DNA of 64,000 bases from contig CAYSNP010000004.1 in assembly GCA_964432485.1 (NCBI GenBank), positions 1 to 64,000 of the forward strand. The letters are read 5' to 3'. The notes below the pieces were generated by a model, which worked only from the letters and a program-made list of their open reading frames with translations, made no database searches and was not told where the DNA came from. The translations under genes were made by a program, and so were the position numbers. The DNA is from CAYSNP01 sp964432485 (lineage in GTDB: Bacteria; Bacillota; Clostridia; Christensenellales; DTU072). Positions within the stretch are counted from its first letter, which is position 1; the number at the start of each line of letters is the position of its first letter. Shown here one piece after another: positions 18,809 to 25,361 of this stretch.

Positions 18809-21628
18809 ATGAATAAAAAAACAACATCGATTGGGCTAACAATAATTATGCTAAGCAGCATCTTATTGATTGCCTTATTTTCCTTTATATTTATTGGAGC
18901 GGGTGACCAAGAGCCTGTTTTTGCGCAAGAGCAGTCTAGTGCATATTTGCTTAATAAGGAAAAAGCGGACTACGCTACCCTTACGCAACTCCTAAACAGC
19001 AATCAGCCTTTAGTTTGGACATTTAATGGCTCATCCACCACAGCAAACGGCGGACATTACAGCAATAATTACCGCAATTATGTAGAAATTATAGAATCTA
19101 GGATGCGCATGGAGTATTCTCGTGAAAATGACCGTTTTATTAATTTAGCGGTGGGCGGGTATACCGTTAACAATTTTTCCTATTACGAGCCCAAAGGCGC
19201 AGCTTCATATAAGCCCGATATAGCTTATATCAATATAGGCAAAAATGATGCCAACAAATTCTTATCTAAGGATGGCTCTTTTTATTATTCAGGTACTATG
19301 ATGCCCGCTATTGGCAAACTTAACCCCAATCTTCAATATTTCAAAAAGAAGGTAGAGCAGTTTATTGACGAAGCTCGTGCCGATGGTGCTTTAGTAATTC
19401 TAGGCGCACCTAATAGTATGAAAATGAGTTATGGCGAAGCTATTCAAAGGATTTTTTATGAGGAATATTTTGCTCCTATAATAAGAGAAATTGCCAGCGA
19501 AAAGCAAGTTTTGCTTGTAGATTATCTTACACACTTTGTAAATAATAGAGTCTATGCAGACAACTTTTGGTTTACAGATGACGGTATACATTGTAATCAA
19601 TTGGGATATCTGGAACATGCTCGCACTTTCTTTACTGATTTAGGAATGTATAATAGCGAATCGCTTTTTTCTACCTTATCTTTTATAGACCAAGGCACAA
19701 AACCGTATGCACCGTATTATACTCCGTTAGAGCTAATTACTAATACAGATTTCGTCCCTGAATTTGACGAGGTAGAGCCCCTTTTTGAAGAGATTATCAA
19801 TCAAAATATTACGGAGTCTTTAGATTACACTCAAGAAGCCTTAGAAGCTGCAAATGCAATAAACTCAAAAGGGGAAGGGAGCTTAGTAATACGCTTTAGG
19901 ACTACTTCTACTGCGGCATCAAAGCGTATGCTAGCATTTTCTGCAGATGACGAAAAAGAATCTTCGGTTATGCTCTCCGCAGCATATCAACGCAATTTCC
20001 ACTGTTTAAGCAATGGCGACCTTTGGTCAATAAAAAGCATTGAAGTTGACGATGGAGCTTGGCATACCGCTGTTATAATATCCGGTGTTTCGGGTACCCA
20101 AATCTATCTAGACGGATACCTACAATACTATAACGGTAGAAATCTATTTGATAATGATACCCCTTATACCCGAGTCATTATAGGCGGCTCAAAAGTTGAC
20201 GACGCCAATCATTTTATAGGCGATATATCGTATTTGCGTATGTATGATTCTGAGCTGAGTGTTGCGCAAGCAGTGGAGATTTCTTGCGAAAATCTGCCTA
20301 GCGGAGAAGAAACTCAGCTAATGGAGGAGTTTGGCTATGCAGCTTTTTCTACACAAAATTTAAGCACTTTATTAAAGACCCAACCTGTGGCGCTTATGGG
20401 CGGCGCAGTAACTGCGGGGTATATGAAAGAAAGCGTAGTAGAGCGCAGTTATCCGCAATATCTGTTTAAGAATGCTGCTAAAACAAATTATCAACTGGTT
20501 ATAGGCTCAATAGAGGAGTTGGAGGAGGCTAGTTCGGCAGTAGAGCCTCAAAGCGTGGTTTTCTTTATGCCTGAGGTGCTGGATACTAACGGACAGCTTA
20601 TCAAACAAAGCAAGGCGGCCTATAAAGAGGGCATAATCAACATTTTGGATTCCTTGGCTAAAGATAAGGGGTGTTATGTAGTATTGCTTACGCCTTATCC
20701 TGCACTTAACAACAACGAGTTAAACGCAAAGGTATCCGAATATGTGGTTGTGCTTAACAACCTAATAGAAGAAAGAGGCTTGGTATCGCTGGATATATTT
20801 GATTATATCGAGCAGCTTTATGCCAATAACAATTCCAACATTGCTAGAAACTGGGTAGAGGAAAGCGGGCTTCCTAATTATATAGGGCATTTTGAGATAG
20901 CAAAGAGAATAGCTGTCTTTTGCGGCTGGGGTATAAGCTCAGTTGCTTCCGCACCTAATCATACCTTGCAGTTTACCAACCCCGACCCCTCCTTGGGCGC
21001 AGAACATGATAAACTGTCAGCAACTATTGAAGAAGTGCCTGGCTCTAAGGGCAGCAGGATTATTAATGTTTCTGCCTTGATAGAGAATTATCCTGATGCT
21101 GATTTTGAGTTTAAGATAGCTATGGAAGAGGTAGAGTCAAGAGTATACGCTACAAACGGAATAATTAAGCAAAAGCATCCTTTAAAAGGCTCTTATACAT
21201 TTATTGCCTTGGCTAATGTGGGCGAAAAGACTATTACATTTAACCCTACTGTCTATACAATATTAGAGTTGGACGACCCTGAAGATAATCCGCCTGAAAC
21301 AATTGGCGCAGAGCCCCCAAAAGGATTGTTAGGTTGGCAAATTGCCCTTATTTGTGTTGGCGGAGTTGTAATTTTAAGTGTTATTGCAGCTTTTGTATTC
21401 GAAAAGCAAATTAAGGTGCTACTCAAAAAGATTAAAGGCAAGGGCGGCGCGCCTAAAAGTATACAACAATTACCTAACAGTCAAGAGCCTCAGAGCATCG
21501 ACAAAGAGCAAGGTGGCAATGTTATAGATGAGCAAAAGGACAGTAGATTAAGTGAAAGAGCAGTACAAGATATTTTGCAAGAAAAGGAAGGGAGCAACAA
21601 TATTAAAAATGAAACTGACAAAGTATAA
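18809..21628 (+). CDS. Membrane-anchored SGNH esterase with LamG-like insert
   Basis: A 939-residue paralogue of the SGNH protein at 12026. After a signal or anchor helix, the first SGNH domain (about 50-290) keeps the full set: FNGSSTT (Ser76), AVGGYTV, IGKND (Asn146), DGIHCN (Asp258, His261). Residues about 335-490 form a LamG/concanavalin-like domain (SLVIRFRTTS, WHTAVIISGVSGTQIYLDG, IGDISYLRMYDSELS), a sugar-binding fold absent from the paralogue. A second, degenerate SGNH-like domain (about 510-705, LMGGAVTAG) follows. A transmembrane helix at about 840-862 and a basic, hydrophilic cytoplasmic tail end the protein. It replaces the C-terminal module of its paralogue with this anchor. Deacylation of a glycan at the cell surface before uptake is inferred. 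It overlaps the next gene by 20 bases. Confidence 0.82.
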   Translation: MNKKTTSIGLTIIMLSSILLIALFSFIFIGAGDQEPVFAQEQSSAYLLNKEKADYATLTQLLNSNQPLVWTFNGSSTTANGGHYSNNYRNYVEIIESRMRMEYSRENDRFINLAVGGYTVNNFSYYEPKGAASYKPDIAYINIGKNDANKFLSKDGSFYYSGTMMPAIGKLNPNLQYFKKKVEQFIDEARADGALVILGAPNSMKMSYGEAIQRIFYEEYFAPIIREIASEKQVLLVDYLTHFVNNRVYADNFWFTDDGIHCNQLGYLEHARTFFTDLGMYNSESLFSTLSFIDQGTKPYAPYYTPLELITNTDFVPEFDEVEPLFEEIINQNITESLDYTQEALEAANAINSKGEGSLVIRFRTTSTAASKRMLAFSADDEKESSVMLSAAYQRNFHCLSNGDLWSIKSIEVDDGAWHTAVIISGVSGTQIYLDGYLQYYNGRNLFDNDTPYTRVIIGGSKVDDANHFIGDISYLRMYDSELSVAQAVEISCENLPSGEETQLMEEFGYAAFSTQNLSTLLKTQPVALMGGAVTAGYMKESVVERSYPQYLFKNAAKTNYQLVIGSIEELEEASSAVEPQSVVFFMPEVLDTNGQLIKQSKAAYKEGIINILDSLAKDKGCYVVLLTPYPALNNNELNAKVSEYVVVLNNLIEERGLVSLDIFDYIEQLYANNNSNIARNWVEESGLPNYIGHFEIAKRIAVFCGWGISSVASAPNHTLQFTNPDPSLGAEHDKLSATIEEVPGSKGSRIINVSALIENYPDADFEFKIAMEEVESRVYATNGIIKQKHPLKGSYTFIALANVGEKTITFNPTVYTILELDDPEDNPPETIGAEPPKGLLGWQIALICVGGVVILSVIAAFVFEKQIKVLLKKIKGKGGAPKSIQQLPNSQEPQSIDKEQGGNVIDEQKDSRLSERAVQDILQEKEGSNNIKNETDKV

Positions 21629-22616
21629 AGACAATCCGATTTTATTTGCTAATGAACGCAATGACTGGGAAAGCCTATGTGTGCTTAATCCGGCAGTTTG
21701 GTATGAACAGGCGGAAGACACCTTTTATATGCTTTACCGAGCGGCAGGAAAAGACAAAAAGCATTATATTTACATAGGACTTGCGCAGTCAAAAGATGGC
21801 TTTAATTTTAAGCGTATTTTTGACCGCCCAATCCTATCGCCCGATATTGACAATGCTGACGGAGGCGGCGTTGAAGATCCCCGTATTGTTAAGCTAGAGG
21901 ATTGGTATTATTTAACCTATGCTTCCAGACCCTATGCGCCCGGGCGGTACTGGCTTGCAGAGCCGCAACCTTGGATTGAGGCTCCTGCCGAGGATGGAGT
22001 AAGCTACCTAAAAGAAAATCATACAGCTACCCATTTAGCAATTTCTAAAGATTTAATACATTTTAAGAAGCTGGGCAGAATAACTGATTTACGAGTAGAC
22101 GACCGAGATGTAATAATTTTTCCGGAAAAAATCAACGGTCAATACGCAAGGTTATCACGCCCTATGCAGTGGTGCGGTGCAGGATTTGAAAATAGCAATC
22201 CTGCCATTTGGATAAGTTTTTCTGATAATTTAATGGAATGGGGAGAGCCGCAATTGCTTATGCAGGGCGAACAATGGTGGGAGGATACCAAAATAGGCGG
22301 CTCTTGCCCTCCAATAAAAACTGAGTTTGGCTGGCTGCATCTTTATCATGGCGTAGCAAGCAAGGATAAGGCTTACAGAGTGGGAGCAATTTTGTTAGAC
22401 TTAGAGCATCCTTCAAAGATACTTGCCCGCACCAAAGACTTTATTATGGAGCCGGGGTTCCCGTTCGAAACAGACGGATACTATAACGGATGCGTATTCC
22501 CCACAGGCAATGTGGTAAAAGACAATATCCTCTATGTTTACTACGGTGCCGCCGACAAGTATATCTGTGTCGCCACCACCCCCCTGCCCCAACTGCTCAA
22601 TTATCTCCTAAAATAG
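21609..22616 (+). CDS. GH130 family glycoside phosphorylase, second copy
   Basis: A 335-residue beta-propeller enzyme of family GH130, only distantly similar to the one at 17766. Motifs: KYKDNPIL, FYMLYRAAGKD, GGGVEDPRIVKLEDWYYLTY (catalytic Asp in EDPR), FPEKINGQYARLSRP, KIGGSCPPI, WLHLYHGV and VYYGAADKYI. The chosen start, ATG 21609, gives the family's normal N-terminus. The open frame extends to 21552, but those codons lie inside the preceding gene. A purine-rich site (GGAAGGGAG, 21587-21595) is somewhat far at 13 bases, so the 20-base overlap probably couples translation to the esterase gene. Two GH130 enzymes with different specificities (short disaccharide against longer oligosaccharide) are known in beta-mannan loci; that split is only suggested here. 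Confidence 0.88.
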   Translation: MKLTKYKDNPILFANERNDWESLCVLNPAVWYEQAEDTFYMLYRAAGKDKKHYIYIGLAQSKDGFNFKRIFDRPILSPDIDNADGGGVEDPRIVKLEDWYYLTYASRPYAPGRYWLAEPQPWIEAPAEDGVSYLKENHTATHLAISKDLIHFKKLGRITDLRVDDRDVIIFPEKINGQYARLSRPMQWCGAGFENSNPAIWISFSDNLMEWGEPQLLMQGEQWWEDTKIGGSCPPIKTEFGWLHLYHGVASKDKAYRVGAILLDLEHPSKILARTKDFIMEPGFPFETDGYYNGCVFPTGNVVKDNILYVYYGAADKYICVATTPLPQLLNYLLK

Positions 22617-22617
22617 C

Positions 22618-22684
22618 TTACGGTGTAACAAGTATAGGTGATTGGGCATTTGTTGATTGTGGGAGTGGGCTGAGAATTGGGTAA
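22618..22684 (+). pseudogene. Remnant of a BspA-type leucine-rich repeat
   Basis: Immediately after the GH130 stop, the reading frame encodes AYGVTSIGDWAFVDCGSGL and then a stop. GVTSIGDWAF.DCSGL is the core of the LRR_5/BspA repeat. Only one repeat is left, with no start codon or ribosome site of its own, so this is a fossil of a larger surface-protein gene or a recombination scar. The remaining bases up to tmRNA (22685-22721) hold nothing I recognise. Confidence 0.5.
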
Positions 22685-22721
22685 ACGATTGGACTTGATA
22701 AATCGCAAAAAGAGTATTTTT

Positions 22722-23067
22722 TGGTGGAGGTGCGGGGAGTTGAACCCCGGTCCTTATATTTTAGCAATAGACTTTCTACATACTTAGTCAATTTTTATTT
22801 TCTTACGGGAGAGAGATTATTGACACTCTTATCTTCCGCCAGCCTTATAACAGTTAGTGCATATCAAGGCATTTTTGCGCTAACTTTACCTGCTTTCTGA
22901 AGCCGCTGACCTTGTTGCAGGTCCCAAGGAGCGACTGCCACCGCATTAAGCAGCGGCTAATTCGAGATTATTATCTGCGTTTGAATTTAATTTTCCGTTG
23001 GTACGCAGCCGAGCCTGCGGTATGCTTATCTACCTCTAACCATACAAGTCGAATCCAAATCACCCCC
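22722..23067 (-). ncRNA. ssrA: tmRNA
   Basis: On the minus strand the RNA begins GGGGGUGAUUUGGAUUCGAC at 23067 and ends with a T-arm (GGUUCAACUCC), CACCUCC, discriminator A and an encoded CCA at 22722. The first seven bases pair with CACCUCC (one G-U, as in other tmRNAs). The mRNA-like part holds GCA GAU AAU AAU CUC GAA UUA GCC GCU GCU UAA, giving the proteolysis tag (A)ADNNLELAAA; the resume codon is assumed to be the GCA. It rescues stalled ribosomes by adding this tag. The length of 346 bases is normal. Open frames crossing it on either strand are spurious. Confidence 0.95.
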
Positions 23068-23087
23068 TATGGTCTAAACGCATTAGT

Positions 23088-23116
23088 ATTCTATCATAAT
23101 ATATACAATATGTAAA
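23088..23116 (-). promoter_or_regulatory. tmRNA promoter
   Basis: Reading the minus strand, TTTACA (23116-23111), a 17-bp spacer and TAGAAT (23093-23088) lie about 20 bases before the mature tmRNA 5' end, as expected for a housekeeping sigma-A promoter with a short trimmed leader. Confidence 0.8.
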
Positions 23117-23158
23117 GAATAAAACATTTGACAATTATGTATTTTTTGCTAAAGCCAA

Positions 23159-23187
23159 TTGCCAAGCTGCTTTATTTATGCTATAAT
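23159..23187 (+). promoter_or_regulatory. tRNA-Pro promoter
   Basis: TTGCCA (23159-23164), an exact 17-bp spacer and TATAAT (23182-23187) end 19 bases before the tRNA. Confidence 0.85.
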
Positions 23188-23206
23188 GCTTGCGTCCTGC
23201 AAATAT

Positions 23207-23283
23207 CTGGGTATGGCGCAGCTTGGTAGCGCGCTTGAATGGGGTTCAAGAGGCCGGGGGTTCAAATCCCTCTACCCAGACCA
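23207..23283 (+). tRNA. tRNA-Pro (anticodon GGG)
   Basis: A 77-base cloverleaf with an encoded CCA. The acceptor stem is CTGGGTA/TACCCAG, with the C1-G72 pair typical of proline tRNA. The D arm contains AGCTTGGTAG, the anticodon stem is CTTGA/TCAAG with loop ATGGGGT, so the anticodon is GGG (reads CCC and, by wobble, CCU), and the T arm is GGGGGTTCAAATCCC. It has its own promoter and terminator. Confidence 0.95.
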
Positions 23284-23295
23284 AAAATTAACAGG

Positions 23296-23320
23296 AGTGC
23301 CATTATCGGCACTTTTTTAT
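23296..23320 (+). terminator. Rho-independent terminator after tRNA-Pro
   Basis: Stem AGTGCC/GGCACT (23296-23301 with 23308-23313), a six-base loop and a T-rich tract TTTTTATTTTT. It lies 12 bases after the tRNA CCA. Confidence 0.85.
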
Positions 23321-23326
23321 TTTTGT

Positions 23327-24061
23327 TTAGCTATTAACTATAACTTTAAGATTAGTAGTAGATTTTTTGGCTTCTGCTTTTTTGGTGTTATTGTCAGCGA
23401 GTTGCGGGGCAATAACAGTAATTAATGATATAGGCAAAAAGACAGGGTCATTGCCAAGTGAATCAGATAGCACTATCATACCATATTCATTAAGGTAAAC
23501 GGGCGCCGTAGTACGTAAATTGGTGCCAAAGCTAAAGTATGCATCGGTACCGCTAGGGATAGTATTGACATATTCGTATATAGCTGTAACTATATTTGTA
23601 TCGCATCCAGGCGGGAAATCCGGCTTAGGCAAATAGGTGATTGTCGGATTGTATATTGTGCTGTCAGAAAATTGCAATGCGGATATAGCAGAAAGCGGAA
23701 CTGCAATAGGTTCAGTGCCATTTAAGATAAGCAGTCCGCCATAGGTTCCTTCAGAGGACTTGTAGAGCTGCGTTGGTATCCCTGATGCGCTTGAAGGGAC
23801 TAGTCCAGCTAAATAAACTATTAAATCCTGTCCAGGATATAAATCTATCAGTTGTTCAATTACATTTGCAAGTTGTGCATAAACAAAACATTGCGCTGAA
23901 TTATTCATGCTGCCCGGAGGGCCGGTTACACCTTTTGGCCCTGGCGAGCCCGCTGCCCCTCTTGGTCCTCTTGGCCCTGGCAGGCCTGGCGGGTAATAAA
24001 AATTAGGCAAACAGTACGAACATCTTCTACAAGAGTAAGGATTAAAGTAATTGCAAGCCAT
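23327..24061 (-). CDS. Collagen-like GXY-repeat protein
   Basis: A 244-residue protein started at ATG 24061 (minus), after AAAGGAG at nine bases; the longer open frame is not needed. The N-terminus is Cys- and aromatic-rich (CNYFNPYSCRRCSYC), followed by eight Gly-X-Y triplets (residues about 26-50, GLPGPRGPRGAAGSPGPKG) and a 190-residue beta-rich C-terminal domain. The layout resembles exosporium or surface collagen-like proteins of Bacillota (BclA-type), where the GXY stretch forms a triple helix and the C-terminal domain trimerises. There is no signal peptide, as in spore-surface proteins made in the mother cell. A CATATAATA sequence upstream resembles a mother-cell sigma -10 box, but its -35 spacing is poor. 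Spore location is inference. Confidence 0.8.
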   Translation of the reverse strand: MACNYFNPYSCRRCSYCLPNFYYPPGLPGPRGPRGAAGSPGPKGVTGPPGSMNNSAQCFVYAQLANVIEQLIDLYPGQDLIVYLAGLVPSSASGIPTQLYKSSEGTYGGLLILNGTEPIAVPLSAISALQFSDSTIYNPTITYLPKPDFPPGCDTNIVTAIYEYVNTIPSGTDAYFSFGTNLRTTAPVYLNEYGMIVLSDSLGNDPVFLPISLITVIAPQLADNNTKKAEAKKSTTNLKVIVNS

Positions 24062-24163
24062 TTTGTATTTCTCCTTTTGTTTTATGTACCCCAAAAGCAA
24101 AATAGCTTGATAATATATTATATGAAATCAAAATTAAATATGTTTTTATAAAGGTGTGTTTAT

Positions 24164-24218
24164 AAAGTGAAGCAACGCTTACGCCTGCCCTGGATTGCTT
24201 CGTGCCTCGCAAAGACGT
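24164..24218. repeat. 55-bp repeat, left copy at the assembly gap
   Basis: This is identical over 55 bases to 24319-24373. It contains the inverted pair GAAGCAA...TTGCTTC and a TGCCTCGCAAAGACG core resembling dispersed intergenic palindromic elements of many bacteria. It ends exactly at the first N. Confidence 0.75.
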
Positions 24219-24318
24219 NNNNNNNNNNNNNNNNNNNNNNNNNNNNNNNNNNNNNNNNNNNNNNNNNNNNNNNNNNNNNNNNNNNNNNNNNNNNNNNNNN
24301 NNNNNNNNNNNNNNNNNN
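24219..24318. other. Assembly gap (100 N)
   Basis: Exactly 100 N, the usual placeholder for a scaffold join of unknown length. The rest of the 416-base gene-free stretch 24062-24477 holds the ribosome site and upstream region of the collagen-like gene, the two repeat copies and about 100 bases of AT-rich sequence in which I see no other element. Confidence 0.95.
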
Positions 24319-24373
24319 AAAGTGAAGCAACGCTTACGCCTGCCCTGGATTGCTTCGTGCCTCGCAAAGACGT
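24319..24373. repeat. 55-bp repeat, right copy at the assembly gap
   Basis: This begins at the first base after the N run and matches the left copy base for base for 55 bases. Beyond it (CTTGCAGAGG...) there is nothing to compare. Confidence 0.75.
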
Positions 24374-24477
24374 CTTGCAGAGGGTTGTTTAACAGTTTTT
24401 ATTTAAGCAAAATAAACCTTGCCTTTTAGAGCAAAGCTATCTTACAAAGGTTTTTCAGCTTTTACAAAGAACTTTTT

Positions 24478-25197
24478 CTATTTGCTGTTTAGGCTTAGGT
24501 CGATTAATTTGCCTATTTGCTTGGCTTGGGCAATATGGCGAGGGGTAATTATGGTGTCTTTTTTAACAAGAAGCTCTTGATTAATACCTATTATATCCCG
24601 CAAAACCCTTCTTCCTAAAAGAAAATTGTAGTTAGATATCACCTTTTCTTTAGGAGCAAAAGAGGCTTGATGCACGGCAGGCTGCGCTAGTGTGTCAGGC
24701 TGCGAGGGTGATAGCGCAAGAGGCTCTTCTGCCCTTGGAAGCACCATAGTTTGCGGCGCAGGCAGTCTTTTTTGCAATTGTTTTCTTTGCGTGTTAACAA
24801 TAATGATTCTGCTTTGCAAGCCTACAATTTTTTGCATCCTTACAGCGTATTCCTTGCTAATAAGGCAGGCGTTTGGGCTAGTGGGCGTAAGTTTTATATC
24901 GGTAAGTGCGCCTATATGAAACGCTTTTACATCATAGATTTCTGCGCCTATATCCACAAATACATATTGCTGCTCCCCTTCTATAGGTGCTACCATATCA
25001 TCTTTTAGTATTGTGATAATATCGTTATGGCAAAAGACATCTTTGATTTTTAACACCTTTTCTGTATCCTCTTTTTCAATCCCAAGGTAGAATGGTGCTT
25101 TAGTGGCTTTTTCTATGTATACGCCTTTAACCACTCCTAACTCGTTAGCAGTGGAGATACTTACAACCATTTTGTTTTTTATATTGCTGTATAACAT
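24478..25197 (-). CDS. PRC-barrel-like protein
   Basis: A 239-residue soluble protein with start ATG 25197 (minus) behind GGAGGTG. The first 80 residues (SISTANELGVVKGVYI...LKIKDVFCHNDIITIL) fit the PRC-barrel pattern of a small beta barrel with a conserved G.V.G turn. A second, weaker copy follows (YDVKAFHIGALTDIKL). A Pro/Ala-rich linker (about 145-185) leads to a conserved-looking tail (LLGRRVLRDIIGINQELLVKKDTIITP). PRC barrels occur in RNA-processing, photosynthetic and sporulation (YlmC/YmxH-like) proteins; which applies here cannot be told. Confidence 0.55.
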   Translation of the reverse strand: MLYSNIKNKMVVSISTANELGVVKGVYIEKATKAPFYLGIEKEDTEKVLKIKDVFCHNDIITILKDDMVAPIEGEQQYVFVDIGAEIYDVKAFHIGALTDIKLTPTSPNACLISKEYAVRMQKIVGLQSRIIIVNTQRKQLQKRLPAPQTMVLPRAEEPLALSPSQPDTLAQPAVHQASFAPKEKVISNYNFLLGRRVLRDIIGINQELLVKKDTIITPRHIAQAKQIGKLIDLSLNSK

Positions 25198-25263
25198 TTA
25201 TTCACCTCCATACGATAATATATTGAAAAAGGTTATTAATTATAACAACGCTACAAATTATTG

Positions 25264-25292
25264 TTGTGTTAGCCCAATGTATTTGATATAAT
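25264..25292 (+). promoter_or_regulatory. Promoter of the acyl-CoA synthetase gene
   Basis: TTGTGT (25264-25269), a 17-bp spacer and TATAAT (25287-25292), 69 bases before the start codon. Confidence 0.65.
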
Positions 25293-25361
25293 AACGCAAG
25301 GGGCGGCAACTTTTGCCCTGATTTACTCAAAATAAAGCTAGCCAAAGCGCAAAGGTAGAAT

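Noticed and set aside
22912..23425. Open frames across the tmRNA and tRNA-Pro genes
   Set aside because: These bases form clear structured RNAs with their own promoters; translation would make no recognisable protein.
24164..24373. Possible CRISPR array from the repeated 55-mer
   Set aside because: Only two copies are present, separated by an N run, with no spacers and no cas genes nearby; an assembly join or dispersed repeat explains it better.
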